Source of the DNA: Roseomonas gilardii
GTDB taxonomy: Bacteria > Pseudomonadota > Alphaproteobacteria > Acetobacterales > Acetobacteraceae
Direction of reading: 5' to 3'
Length of the DNA: 64,000 nucleotides
NCBI RefSeq assembly: GCF_001941945.1
Contig: NZ_CP015583.1
Coordinates: 3,045,501 to 3,109,500, forward strand
Part shown: positions 26,560 to 35,656 of the stretch, piece by piece
Layout of the letters: every line of letters begins with the position of its first letter
Numbering within the stretch: position 1 is the stretch's first letter
The notes under the pieces: generated by a model
Told to the model about the DNA's origin: nothing
Database searches by the model: none
What the model saw: only the letters and a program-made list of their open reading frames with translations
Position numbers and translations under genes: made by a program

Positions 26560-26677
26560 CAACACCCGGGCTTGCGGTTCGGGACCCCCCCTTTAACGTT
26601 CCGCATGGCAGGAGAAACGCCCCCGCCGTACTCTGCCCGATGAAAACCCCGTGTCCCCGCCCCAGATCAGGCCCCGC

Positions 26678-28885
26678 ATGAACCTGATGTCCGCCCCCCC
26701 GCCGATGCTCTTCCAGCCGCCGCGGCGCCCAGCCACCGAGCCGCAGAAGCCGCTGCGGGTGGAGTCTCCCTACCAGCCCGCCGGCGACCAGCCCACCGCC
26801 ATCGCCGACCTCGTGGCCGGCCTGCGACAGGGGGAGCGCGACCAGGTCCTGCTCGGCGTCACCGGCTCGGGCAAGACCTTCACCATGGCCAAGGTCATCG
26901 AGAGCGTGCAGCGCCCGACCCTGATCCTGGCGCCCAACAAGACGCTGGCGGCCCAGCTCTACGGCGAGATGAAGTCCTTCTTCCCCGACAACGCGGTGGA
27001 ATACTTCGTCTCCTACTACGACTACTACCAGCCGGAAGCCTATGTCCCGCGCACGGACACCTATATCGAGAAGGATTCGGCGATCAACGAACAGATCGAC
27101 CGCATGCGCCACAGCGCCACCCAGGCGCTGCTGGAACGCGGCGATGTCGTGATCGTCTCCTCCGTCTCCTGCATCTACGGCATCGGCTCGGTCGAGACCT
27201 ACGGCAACATGACCGTGCGTCTCGAACAGGGTGGCCGCATCGCCCGCGACACGCTGCTCAAGGCCCTGGTGGAGCTGCAGTACCGCCGCAACGACGCCGC
27301 CTTCGCCCGCGGCACCTTCCGCGTGCGCGGGGAGACGGTGGATGTCTGGCCCTCCCACATGGAGGATCAGGCCTGGCGCATCTCCCTCTTCGGCGACGAG
27401 GTGGACGGGCTGCGCGAGTTCGACCCGCTGACCGGCGAGGTTTCCGGCGAGATGGAGCGCATCGCCATCTACGCCAACTCGCACTACGTCACCCCGCGCC
27501 CCACGCTCATCCAGGCGATCAAGCAGATCAAGCTGGAGCTCAAGCAGCGCCTCGCCGAGCTCAACGAGGCCGGTCGCCTGCTGGAGGCCCAGCGCCTGGA
27601 GCAGCGCACCACCTTCGACATCGAGATGCTGGAGACCACCGGCGTCTGCAAGGGCATCGAGAACTACAGCCGCTACCTCTCCGGCCGCGGCCCCGGCGAG
27701 CCGCCGCCCACCCTCTTCGAGTACCTGCCCGCCAACGCGCTCCTCGTCGTGGATGAGAGCCACGTCACCGTGCCGCAGATCGGCGGCATGTACCGGGGCG
27801 ACTTCGCGCGGAAATCCATCCTGGCCGAGCATGGCTTCCGCCTGCCCTCCTGCATGGACAACCGCCCCCTGAAGTTCGAGGAATGGGACAACTACCGCCC
27901 CCCCAGCCTCTTCGTCTCCGCCACCCCCGGCCCCTGGGAGATGGAGCGCACCGCCGGCACCTTCGCCGAGCAGGTGATCCGCCCCACCGGCCTGATCGAC
28001 CCGGTCTGCGAGATCCGCCCCGTGGAAGGCCAGGTGGACGACCTCCTCGCCGAATGCCGCATCATTCGCGACAAGGGCGGCCGCGTCCTCGTCACCACGC
28101 TCACCAAGCGCATGGCCGAGGATCTCACCGAGTACATGACCGAGACCGGCATCAAGTGCCGCTACCTGCACTCGGACGTGGACACGCTGGAGCGCATCGA
28201 GATCATCCGCGACCTGCGCAAGGGTGTCTTCGACGTGCTGATCGGCATCAACCTGCTGCGCGAGGGCCTGGACATCCCCGAATGTGCCCTCGTCGCGATC
28301 CTCGATGCCGACAAGGAAGGCTTTCTCCGCTCCACCACCTCGCTGATCCAGACCATCGGCCGTGCCGCCCGGAACGCGGATGGCCGCGTCATCCTCTACG
28401 CCGACCGGATGACCAACAGCCTGAACAACGCGCTGGGCGAGACCGAGCGGCGCCGCGCCAAGCAGATGGCCTACAACGAGGAACACGGCATCACGCCGCA
28501 GACCATCCGCCGTGACATCTCCGACGTGCTGCAATCGGTGTACGAGCAGGACTACGTCACGGTGGAAGCGGTCGAGGGTTCCGAGACCGCGGAATTCGTC
28601 GGCAAGGACCTCCGCGCCTCGATCGCCGAACTCGAACGCCGCATGCGCGCCGCCGCCGCCGACCTGGAATTCGAGACCGCCGCCCGCCTGCGCGACGAGA
28701 TCAAGCGCCTCGAAGCCATGGAACTCGGCCTCGACGCCGGCCCCGTCACCCATGCGAAGGACATCCGCGCCAAGGGCGACTGGCGCCCCAAGCCCCTCGG
28801 CCCCGGTGGCGGTGGCTACGACCCCAAGAAGACCACCCGCGGCGGCCGTTCCCGCGGCCAGCGCGCCGCCGCCCGCAAGGGCTGA
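26678..28885 (+). CDS. uvrB: Excinuclease ABC subunit B
   Basis: A 735-aa helicase-like damage-recognition subunit of nucleotide excision repair. Walker A is GVTGSGKTF (about residue 60), the DNA-inserting beta-hairpin region is [20 protein letters not shown], and DEAD-type DESH is at [21 protein letters not shown]. Helicase motifs V/VI include [13 protein letters not shown] and [11 protein letters not shown]-terminal UVR motif ([28 protein letters not shown]) binds UvrC. A GTG at 26651 could extend the protein by 9 residues. No GTTC-N7-GTTC LexA site was found upstream. Confidence 0.97.
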   Translation: MNLMSAPPPMLFQPPRRPATEPQKPLRVESPYQPAGDQPTAIADLVAGLRQGERDQVLLGVTGSGKTFTMAKVIESVQRPTLILAPNKTLAAQLYGEMKSFFPDNAVEYFVSYYDYYQPEAYVPRTDTYIEKDSAINEQIDRMRHSATQALLERGDVVIVSSVSCIYGIGSVETYGNMTVRLEQGGRIARDTLLKALVELQYRRNDAAFARGTFRVRGETVDVWPSHMEDQAWRISLFGDEVDGLREFDPLTGEVSGEMERIAIYANSHYVTPRPTLIQAIKQIKLELKQRLAELNEAGRLLEAQRLEQRTTFDIEMLETTGVCKGIENYSRYLSGRGPGEPPPTLFEYLPANALLVVDESHVTVPQIGGMYRGDFARKSILAEHGFRLPSCMDNRPLKFEEWDNYRPPSLFVSATPGPWEMERTAGTFAEQVIRPTGLIDPVCEIRPVEGQVDDLLAECRIIRDKGGRVLVTTLTKRMAEDLTEYMTETGIKCRYLHSDVDTLERIEIIRDLRKGVFDVLIGINLLREGLDIPECALVAILDADKEGFLRSTTSLIQTIGRAARNADGRVILYADRMTNSLNNALGETERRRAKQMAYNEEHGITPQTIRRDISDVLQSVYEQDYVTVEAVEGSETAEFVGKDLRASIAELERRMRAAAADLEFETAARLRDEIKRLEAMELGLDAGPVTHAKDIRAKGDWRPKPLGPGGGGYDPKKTTRGGRSRGQRAAARKG

Positions 28886-29233
28886 CGCCCAGGTCCGACG
28901 TCGCGCCGTGGCCAGGGGAAAGGCTCTGCCTTTCCCCCGGCCCCCCTATCCGCCAGGACGCTGCGCGCCCTGGACCCCATTCGTTGGCTTCTGCCGACAC
29001 CGGATCACGCCGGAGAGCCAGGCTCTCCGGCGACCACGGGCATCACAAGCACGGACAGGGTGTTTGTCTTTCTTCGGGAGCCCCACCGGGCCACCTGAGC
29101 CCAGGAATCGGTCGTCGGGCTGACGACCACCACGGGAACCAGCGAAAGCCCGGAGTCCGGGGACCGGCTTCGGTCCCCCATCATGGCCATGGGCGAAATG
29201 GGGGTCCCGGGGGCTGGCCGCGAGGCGCGACGC
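28886..29233. repeat. Intergenic hairpin-repeat region between uvrB and an MFS gene
   Basis: No gene was found here. A hairpin GGGGAAAGGC/GCCTTTCCCC (28915-28924, 28928-28937) follows uvrB and may end its transcript. Read on the minus strand, 28915-28980 is a close relative of 54205-54268. A perfect 12-bp inverted repeat with a 1-base centre lies at 29008-29032. Bases 29162-29186 recur exactly, inverted, at 41543-41567. The region therefore carries members of a dispersed repeat family. Confidence 0.7.
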
Positions 29234-30406
29234 CTACCCCTTCACCGCCCCCTCCGGCCGCAGCAGCCTGTTGCGCAACAGCCCGAAGCCCAGAACACAC
29301 AGCACCGAGACGCCCAGCAGCAGCGCGGCGAAGCCGAGCGGTGCGAAGGCATCGCCGGATAGGTCGCGGGCGCGCCCCGCCAGGGCCGGCAGCCCCGCCA
29401 TGCCCAGTCCGTAGAGAGTGTAGAACACGCCGAGTCCCAGGGGGCGGCGCTCCGGCGGCAGGATCGTCGCGGGCAGCGATGCCATCGGTCCGCCCGCCAG
29501 CCCGCCCAGCAGCCCATAGAGCAGCAGCAGCGGCAGGGGCGCCTCCGGCAGGAACGCGACACTCGCCGCCATCAGCGCCGTCACCCCGGCCGAGAAGCGG
29601 AGCACCGAGCCCGCCCGCGCCGCCGCCCGGCCGCCGAAGGGCAGCAGCGGCACCGCTCCCCAGCCCGCCAGGCTCGCCACCCATCCCGCCCCGGCCATGC
29701 CATAGCCGCGCTCCGCCAGCCAGGCGGGGGCGAAGCCGAGCACGATCACCAGCGCGGCGTTGAACCCCGCCCAGCCCACCGACAGCACCAGCAGAGGCGC
29801 CCAGGCCCTGCGCTCCGGCCACAGCCCCGGCCGGGCCTGCCGCGCCGCCACCACACGCCCATAGCCCGTGCGCCAGATCGCCAGCAGCCCCGCCAGGGCC
29901 GGCAGCGTCGCCGCCAGCAGCGCGGCGCTCCACCCCGCTCCCATGGCCAGGGGCGGCAGCAGCACCAGTGACAGCGCGATCCCGACCGGCCAGGCGGCCA
30001 GCAGCCACCCCATCGCCACGGTCAGCTCCGCGCCGGAGAAACGGTCCATCACCCCCTTGGTCAGCACGAGGTTCACCAGCGACGCCCCCACCCCGGCCAA
30101 CAGCCGCCCCGCCAGCGCCATCTCGAAACCGGGCGCCCGGGCCAGCACCGCCCCGCCCAGCACCATCAGCCCCAGCCCGCCCAGCAGCGCCCGCCGGTCG
30201 CCCAGCCATGCGGTCAGCCAGCCGCCCGGCAGCGCCACCGCCGCGCCGGGCAGTTGCGACAGACCGATCAGTATTCCCAGCGCGGCGAAATCCGCGACCA
30301 CCGGCCCCACCAGCATCGCCCCAACGGAACCGACCGACTGGAACTGCACCCCCAGTGAAACGCGGACCCCGACCAGCATCGCCAGCACCGCCCAACGCCT
30401 GTCCAC
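29234..30406 (-). CDS. MFS transporter
   Basis: A 390-aa major facilitator protein with about twelve hydrophobic segments. Motif-A-like GGWLTAWLGDRRALLGG follows helix 2, and FTG-like charged loops join the halves. The second half includes LLYGLLGGLAGGPMASLPATILPPERRPLGLGVFYTLYGLG. The substrate cannot be deduced. The GTG at 30406 lies 7 bases after GGAGG and is preferred to the GTG at 30412, which is only one base from it. Convergent with uvrB. Confidence 0.88.
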   Translation of the reverse strand: MDRRWAVLAMLVGVRVSLGVQFQSVGSVGAMLVGPVVADFAALGILIGLSQLPGAAVALPGGWLTAWLGDRRALLGGLGLMVLGGAVLARAPGFEMALAGRLLAGVGASLVNLVLTKGVMDRFSGAELTVAMGWLLAAWPVGIALSLVLLPPLAMGAGWSAALLAATLPALAGLLAIWRTGYGRVVAARQARPGLWPERRAWAPLLVLSVGWAGFNAALVIVLGFAPAWLAERGYGMAGAGWVASLAGWGAVPLLPFGGRAAARAGSVLRFSAGVTALMAASVAFLPEAPLPLLLLYGLLGGLAGGPMASLPATILPPERRPLGLGVFYTLYGLGMAGLPALAGRARDLSGDAFAPLGFAALLLGVSVLCVLGFGLLRNRLLRPEGAVKG

Positions 30407-30580
30407 GCGCACCCCTCCAGCACCCGGAGGGTCACGCTAGCATCGCCTGGCCGGACGGCACGGATTCGCCCGCGCACCGCGCCGCTCGCGCACCTGGCGG
30501 GCGGCGGCAACCCTGCGCGGCGGGCTCGCGTTGCCCCTCCGCACGATCTTACAAGAACGAGAGCTCACAGGACGCCATCC

Positions 30581-31009
30581 ATGGACCAGAAGATTTCCAT
30601 CCAGCGCCCCGTCGAGGAGGTCTTCGCCTATGTCGCGGACACCGCGCATATCCCGCACTGGGTGCCGCAGCTACGGCGCGACGATGGCAACCTGCCGGGC
30701 TCCGGCCTGACGGTGGACGAGGGCGCCCGCACCATCCGCTGGGACTTCGACCCGCCGGGCGAATGGCGGGTCGCGGGCAAGGGCGAGAGCGCCGTGCTGC
30801 ACCTGCATGTCGATGCCGCCGCCGCCCTGCCCTCCGACCCCACGGAGGAGGAAACCCCGCAGGAAGCGCTGGCCCATGGCATGGAGGCGGCCCTGCAAAG
30901 CCTGAAATCGCATCTCGAGGGCGCCGATGGCGGCGATCCGGAGGAACCCAGCAACGACGCCCCGAGCCGCCTCTACGGCCATAGCGCCACGCAGGACCCG
31001 AACCTCTGA
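30581..31009 (+). CDS. SRPBCC (START-like) family protein
   Basis: A 142-aa protein. Residues 1-80 follow the polyketide-cyclase/START pattern: MDQKISIQRPVEEVFAYVADTAHIPHWVPQLRR, then a beta-rich stretch ending GESAVLHLHVDAAAALP, and a C-terminal helix (EALAHGMEAALQSLKSHLEG). The fold binds hydrophobic ligands, but no ligand or reaction can be assigned. The acidic tail after residue 115 looks disordered. Confidence 0.82.
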   Translation: MDQKISIQRPVEEVFAYVADTAHIPHWVPQLRRDDGNLPGSGLTVDEGARTIRWDFDPPGEWRVAGKGESAVLHLHVDAAAALPSDPTEEETPQEALAHGMEAALQSLKSHLEGADGGDPEEPSNDAPSRLYGHSATQDPNL

Positions 31010-31137
31010 TGCCCTGAACCTCTGACGCCCTGGGCCCTCCCGCCTGGCACGGTGCTTGAACCATCCCCGGCGTGGCCCAAGGGGCCGCCGCCGGGGGTCG
31101 CTCCCCGGTGCCTCCCCAGCATGAGGGGTTCCCGGAG

Positions 31138-31779
31138 ATGGTATCCGGTGTCAGCAGCGGCGCTTCCCGCGCCGATCTCGCGCAGCAGATGCAGGCAATG
31201 CGCGAGGCCATGTTCCAGAAGGCCGATACGGACGGCAGCGGGGGCCTCAGCCTCTCGGAGTTCGCGCTCGCCGGCCCTTCCGCCGGCACGGCAGGTTCTG
31301 CCGCTTCGGCGGCGGATACTGCCGGGACCCAGGCATCCACCGCCCCGCCGCCCCCGCCTCCGGGCCCTCCTCCAGGCGTCTCCTCCTCGGGCGGCAGCGG
31401 CTCCTCCACGGGCGCCGCGATGTCCAGTGACACGCTCGCAACCCTGCTTTCGGCCCAGGAAGATGACGGCACGGGCGCCACGGCGGCTGGCACGACCGGC
31501 AACACGACCGGTAGCACCGCGGCGGATCTCTTCGGCAGCCTCGACACGGATGGCGATGGCAGCCTGAGCGAGACGGAGCTGGAAGCCGGCCTCGCCAGTG
31601 CACCTCCGCCGCCACCGCCGGGCGCGGAGGGCGGCCTCGGCCCCATGCTCTCCGCGCAGGAGGACGCTTCCTCCTCCGATGCCAGCCAGCAGAACATCCA
31701 GGATCTCGCCCGGCAGTTCATCGCCGCCATCCAGAACGCCCTCGGCCAGCAATCCGCCACCAGCGCCGCCACGGCCTGA
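31138..31779 (+). CDS. EF-hand calcium-binding protein
   Basis: A 213-aa protein with two canonical EF-hand loops, DTDGSGGLSLSEF (near residue 33) and DTDGDGSLSETEL (near 137). They are separated by low-complexity Ser/Thr/Gly/Pro linkers with two poly-Pro runs. Duplicated LLSAQED-type segments (TLLSAQEDDGT, PMLSAQEDASS) suggest an internal repeat. No clear signal peptide is seen. The function is unknown; Ca2+ binding follows from the loops. ATG 31138 was chosen because GAGGGG lies upstream at a usable distance; a GTG at 31072 would add 22 residues. Confidence 0.8.
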   Translation: MVSGVSSGASRADLAQQMQAMREAMFQKADTDGSGGLSLSEFALAGPSAGTAGSAASAADTAGTQASTAPPPPPPGPPPGVSSSGGSGSSTGAAMSSDTLATLLSAQEDDGTGATAAGTTGNTTGSTAADLFGSLDTDGDGSLSETELEAGLASAPPPPPPGAEGGLGPMLSAQEDASSSDASQQNIQDLARQFIAAIQNALGQQSATSAATA

Positions 31780-31910
31780 TCCGTCCGGCACCGCATCCGG
31801 CAAAACGCCGGTGCGCCCGCCCCCAGCCCGGTCCGCGAGCCTCCCGAAGCGACGCACCAACGCCGTCTTCCCCGATACCGCGCGCGCCGATCCTGTTCTA
31901 AACCCGCTGC

Positions 31911-32723
31911 ATGCTCGACATCCCCTCCGCCATCCCTGCCGCCATTCCCCGGGTGGCCCTGGTGACCGGCGGCGCGAAGCGGCTGGGCCGCGCCATGGCC
32001 CTCGCCCTGGCCGGCGCCGGCTTCGATATCGCCCTGCATCACGGGCACAGCCGGGCCGAGGCGGAAGCGACCGCGGAGGAGATCCGCGCCATGAGCCCGT
32101 CTGGAAGCCTCCCTGGAGGCCGCCGCGCCGTGACCCTCGCCGCCGACCTGTCACGGGAGGCCGAAGCCGCCCGCCTCCTGCCCGCCGCCACCGAGGCGCT
32201 GGGCCCCATCGGCCTGCTGGTGAACAACGCCTCCACCTTCGAGCGCGACGAATGGCACGACGCCACGCGGGAAAGCTGGGACCACCACCTGGAGCCCAAT
32301 CTCCGCGCCCCCTTCGTTCTGGCCCAGGCCTTCGCCAGGGCGCTGCCTGAGGGCGCCGAGGGCGTGGTGGTGAACATGCTGGACGAGCGCGTCTGGTCCC
32401 TTACCCCGCATTTCACCAGCTATACCGTTTCCAAGGCCGGCCTCTGGGCCCTGACGCAGAGCCTGGCCCTGGCCCTGGCGCCCCGCATCCGCGTCGCCGG
32501 GATCGGCCCCGGCCCCGCTCTGCCCAGCCCACGCCAGAGCGAGGAGCAGTTCCGCGCCCAGTGCGAATCCACCCCCCTCCACCGCGGCACCTCGCCGGAG
32601 GAGGTCGCCCGCGCCCTGCTCGCCATCCTCTCCCTCCCCTCCTTCACCGGCCAGATGCTCGCCCTGGATGGCGGCCAGCACCTGCAATGGTCGCCCGCCC
32701 GCGGCGCGGCTCAGCCGGAGTGA
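31911..32723 (+). CDS. Short-chain dehydrogenase, pteridine-reductase-like (FolM-type)
   Basis: A 270-aa SDR. The cofactor motif is TGGAKRLGRAMAL (the TGxxxRxG form found in pteridine reductases, favouring NADPH). LLVNNASTF, VVNMLDERVWSLTPHFTSYTVSKAGLWALT (active-site Tyr-x3-Lys) and a C-terminal GQMLALDGGQHLQW complete the fold. It lies 7 bases before folB, so it probably reduces a dihydropterin or dihydrofolate in the same pathway, like FolM or PTR1. The exact pterin is inferred. Confidence 0.85.
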   Translation: MLDIPSAIPAAIPRVALVTGGAKRLGRAMALALAGAGFDIALHHGHSRAEAEATAEEIRAMSPSGSLPGGRRAVTLAADLSREAEAARLLPAATEALGPIGLLVNNASTFERDEWHDATRESWDHHLEPNLRAPFVLAQAFARALPEGAEGVVVNMLDERVWSLTPHFTSYTVSKAGLWALTQSLALALAPRIRVAGIGPGPALPSPRQSEEQFRAQCESTPLHRGTSPEEVARALLAILSLPSFTGQMLALDGGQHLQWSPARGAAQPE

Positions 32724-32730
32724 GCCGCCC

Positions 32731-33228
32731 ATGACCCAGAACCGCCCTGGCCCGATCGGGAGCATCCCGGGCAGTGCCTATCGCTCCGATGCCGTGCAGC
32801 GTCTGCGCCGTGTCTTCGTCCGGGGCCTGGAGGTCCGCGCCAGCCTCGGCGTCCTCCCCTATGAGCTGCACACCCGCCAACGCGTGATCATCGGCATCGA
32901 GCTGCTGGTGGAGGACGAATCCGCCCCCGCCTCGGTGGGCGAGGAGAAGCTGACCCGCGTTGTGGACTATGGCGCCGTCGCCGCCCGGGCGCGGGAGATC
33001 GCCACCACCGGCCATATCCGCCTCGCCGAAACCCTGGCGGAGCGAATTGCCGTCGCCGCGCTGGAAGACCGCCGCATCGTTTCCGCCATGGTGACGGTGG
33101 AGAAGCCCGACGTCCTGCCTGATGCCGCCGCCGTGGGCGTCACCGTGGAACGCCAGCGCCCCGCCGCGCCTCTCCCCCGGCAGGAAGGTCCGGGCGATTC
33201 GGCCGGGGCGCGATCGGCGGAAGCCTGA
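32731..33228 (+). CDS. folB: Dihydroneopterin aldolase
   Basis: A 165-aa FolB-family enzyme that converts 7,8-dihydroneopterin to 6-hydroxymethyl-dihydropterin and glycolaldehyde in folate synthesis. Supporting stretches are VFVRGLEVRASLGVLPYELHTRQRVIIGIELLVE, VVDYGAVAARAREI and HIRLAETLAERIAVAAL. It has about 20 extra residues at each end compared with E. coli FolB; the C-terminal tail is Pro/Gly-rich. It follows the pteridine-reductase-like SDR closely, forming a two-gene pterin operon. Confidence 0.92.
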   Translation: MTQNRPGPIGSIPGSAYRSDAVQRLRRVFVRGLEVRASLGVLPYELHTRQRVIIGIELLVEDESAPASVGEEKLTRVVDYGAVAARAREIATTGHIRLAETLAERIAVAALEDRRIVSAMVTVEKPDVLPDAAAVGVTVERQRPAAPLPRQEGPGDSAGARSAEA

Positions 33229-33272
33229 AGGATGTGGGGCCGGGACCCCGGCCGGCGCGCCGAGGTGGATGA

Positions 33273-33337
33273 GCCTGCATGGGCATGGGCGGCACGGGAA
33301 CCCGGCCGGCCGTGCCGCCCATGCCCATCCGGCAGGC
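33273..33337. repeat. Perfect 19-bp inverted repeat downstream of folB
   Basis: Arms ATGGGCATGGGCGGCACGG (33279-33297) and its exact complement (33310-33328) enclose a 12-base loop. After a 3-base bulge on one side, GCCTGC (33273-33278) pairs with GCAGGC (33332-33337), lengthening the stem to 25 bp. It lies 45 bases after folB and may be its terminator, but it is far longer than the other terminator hairpins here and has no T-tract. Confidence 0.8.
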
Positions 33338-33419
33338 ACCGAACGGGGGCCGGGAACGCCAGCCGGCGCCGTCCCATCCCGCCCCGCTCTCCCAATGGGC
33401 CAAGCGCGGCAAGCTAGGG

Positions 33420-33736
33420 CCTGCAGCCCCTGGCTAATGTAATGATTTGGTTACACAAGCATCCGGGGCTTCGCGGTCGCCGCAACGGGGTGGGATTTTC
33501 CCCAACCTGCAAACCACGCCCGCCGTCAACTGCCTCTTTCGTGCTTTTGTGCGCCGCAACCCGACCGTTTTCCTATTTAACGTGCAAAAACAAAGACCTG
33601 GATTCATGCCCAGAGATGAGGCAAAGGGCTGCAACCCAGGAATGACGTGGCTTTTCGGGCCATAGCCACCATTTCATCCACGGGGTTATCCACAGCTTCC
33701 GGGGATAACCCGAAACCACCGGACCAGTCGCGCGCC
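33420..33736. other. AT-rich intergenic stretch with a DnaA-box-like palindrome, upstream of uvrC
   Basis: This stretch has clearly lower GC than its surroundings, with runs such as AATGTAATGATTTGGTTAC and CAAAAACAAAG. At 33686-33694 it has TTATCCACA, the consensus DnaA box. The box forms half of an inverted repeat GGGTTATCC (33683-33691) / GGATAACCC (33703-33711). It ends at the uvrC start and presumably contains the uvrC promoter. A 72-codon open frame (33447-33665) is present but has no protein-like features. No tRNA or known riboswitch was recognised. Confidence 0.5.
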
Positions 33737-35641
33737 ATGGCCTTTGCCCACGAAGAATCCGCCCCCCTCGCCCCCATGGAAGGCCGCGAGGTCATCGAGA
33801 AGGCCCTGGCTACCCTGCCGCTCTCGCCGGGCGTGTACCGCATGCTCGATGCCAAGGGCGATGCCCTCTATGTCGGCAAGGCCCGCCAGCTCCGCAAGCG
33901 CGTGTACAACTACACCCAGGTCGCCCGCCTCCCGGACCGGCTGAAGCGCATGGTCTTCGAGACCCGTTCCCTGGAGGTGATCACCACCGCCTCCGAGGCC
34001 GAGGCGCTGCTGCTCGAAGCCAACCTGATCAAGAGGCTCCGCCCGCGCTTCAATATCGTCCTGCGCGACGACAAGTCCTATCCCTGGCTCGTCATCACCG
34101 AGGATCACGCCTACCCGCAGATCGGCAAGCACCGGGGGGAGCGGCGCAAGGGCGCCTCCTACTGGGGACCCTTCGCCTCCGCCTGGGCGGTGAACCAGAC
34201 ACTGACCGCGCTGCAGCGCGTCTTCCTGCTCCGCTCCTGCCGCGACAGCGTCTTCGAGAACCGCGACCGCCCCTGCCTGCTCTACCAGATCCGCCGCTGC
34301 TCCGCCCCCTGCGTCGGGCGGATCAGCGAGGCCGACTACGCCGACCTCACCCGCCAGGCGAAGCAGTTCCTTTCTGGCGAAACCCCCTCTATCCAGAAGA
34401 AGCTGGCGCACGAGATGGAGGAGGCCGCCGAGGCCCTGGAATTCGAGCGCGCCGCCGCCATCCGCGACCGCATCCGCGGCCTGACGCATGTCCAGGGCCG
34501 CGACCGCATCAACATGGAGGGCGTGGGCGACGCCGACATCGTCGCCGTCCACCAGGCCGCCGGCCAGTGCTGCGTGCAGGTCTTCTTCTTCCGCGGCGGG
34601 CGCAACAACGGCAACCGAGCTTTCTTCCCCTCCCATGCCCGGCAGGACATCCCGCCCGGCGAGGTGCTGGAGGCCTTCCTGGCCCAGCTCTACGACGACC
34701 TGCCGCCCCCGCCGCTGGTGCTGCTGAGCCACGACATCCCCGAGCCCGCCCTGCTGGCCGAGGCCCTCACCCTCAAGGCCGGCCGCAAGGTCGAGATCCA
34801 CCGCCCCCAGCGCGGCGACAAGCGTGCCGCCGTGGAACACGCCGCCACCAACGCGCGGGAGGCGCTGGAGCGCAAGCTGGCCGAGGGCACCGCCCAGACC
34901 GCCCTGCTGGAAGGCGTGGCGAAGATCTTCGACCTGTCTTCCATCCCGGAGCGCATCGAGATCTACGACAACAGCCATATCCAGGGCGCCAACGCCTATG
35001 GCGTGATGGTGGTCGCCGGCCCCGGCGGCTTCATCAAGCCCGCCTACCGCAAGTTCTCCATCAAGGGCCCCGTCACCCCGGGCGACGACTTCGCCATGAT
35101 GCGGGAGGTCTTCGAGCGCCGTTTCGCCCGCGCCCTGAAGGAGGACCCGGAGCGCGAGCAGGGCTCCTGGCCCGACCTCGTGCTCATCGATGGCGGACTC
35201 GGCCAGCTCAATGCCGCCCGCGACATCCTGGCAGAGATGGGCGTGGACGACGTCCCCCTGGTCGCCGTGGCCAAGGGGCCCGACCGTGACGCCGGCCGCG
35301 AATGGTTCCACCGCACCGGGCATGCCCCCTTCCAGCTCCCGCCCCGTGACCCGGTGCTCTACTATCTCCAGCGCCTGCGCGACGAAGCGCACCGCTTCGC
35401 CATCACCACCCACCGCGCCGGCCGCTCCAAGGCCCTGGTGAAATCGGAGCTGGACGAGGTGCCCGGCGTCGGCACCGCGCTGAAGCGCCGCCTGCTCAAC
35501 CATTTCGGCTCCGTCCGCGGCGTCCGCAACGCGGGACTCGAGGATCTGGAGAACGCCCCCGGCATCGGCCCCTCCATGGCGCGCCGCATCTACGAGCACT
35601 TCCATCCCGGCGCAGTGGCGTCCCGCGAGGCAGCCGGGTAG
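33737..35641 (+). CDS. uvrC: Excinuclease ABC subunit C
   Basis: A 634-aa nuclease subunit of nucleotide excision repair. The N-terminal GIY-YIG-type domain (3' incision) reads [31 protein letters not shown] Cys cluster ([18 protein letters not shown]), a UVR motif ([24 protein letters not shown]), the RNase-H-like C-terminal nuclease ([24 protein letters not shown]) and a final helix-hairpin-helix pair ([22 protein letters not shown]) follow. ATG 33737 gives a normal N-terminus; an ATG at 33647 would add 30 residues of untypical sequence. pgsA follows 15 bases downstream. Confidence 0.97.
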   Translation: MAFAHEESAPLAPMEGREVIEKALATLPLSPGVYRMLDAKGDALYVGKARQLRKRVYNYTQVARLPDRLKRMVFETRSLEVITTASEAEALLLEANLIKRLRPRFNIVLRDDKSYPWLVITEDHAYPQIGKHRGERRKGASYWGPFASAWAVNQTLTALQRVFLLRSCRDSVFENRDRPCLLYQIRRCSAPCVGRISEADYADLTRQAKQFLSGETPSIQKKLAHEMEEAAEALEFERAAAIRDRIRGLTHVQGRDRINMEGVGDADIVAVHQAAGQCCVQVFFFRGGRNNGNRAFFPSHARQDIPPGEVLEAFLAQLYDDLPPPPLVLLSHDIPEPALLAEALTLKAGRKVEIHRPQRGDKRAAVEHAATNAREALERKLAEGTAQTALLEGVAKIFDLSSIPERIEIYDNSHIQGANAYGVMVVAGPGGFIKPAYRKFSIKGPVTPGDDFAMMREVFERRFARALKEDPEREQGSWPDLVLIDGGLGQLNAARDILAEMGVDDVPLVAVAKGPDRDAGREWFHRTGHAPFQLPPRDPVLYYLQRLRDEAHRFAITTHRAGRSKALVKSELDEVPGVGTALKRRLLNHFGSVRGVRNAGLEDLENAPGIGPSMARRIYEHFHPGAVASREAAG

Positions 35642-35656
35642 AAGATCCCCGACGCC

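Noticed and set aside
26560-26677. LexA/SOS operator before uvrB
   Set aside because: GTTC occurs several times, but no two copies have the 7-base spacing of the alphaproteobacterial LexA site.
26519-28753. A 744-codon minus-strand frame opposite uvrB
   Set aside because: uvrB on the plus strand has full family motifs. The antisense product is low-complexity and domain-free.
33447-33665. A 72-codon plus-strand frame in the AT-rich gap before uvrC
   Set aside because: No ribosome site, no recognisable fold, and it overlaps other short frames in the same stretch. More likely non-coding.
33681-33711. Chromosome replication origin at the DnaA-box palindrome
   Set aside because: Only one consensus DnaA box is present, with no cluster of boxes or adjacent origin genes such as dnaA, parAB, hemE or gidA.
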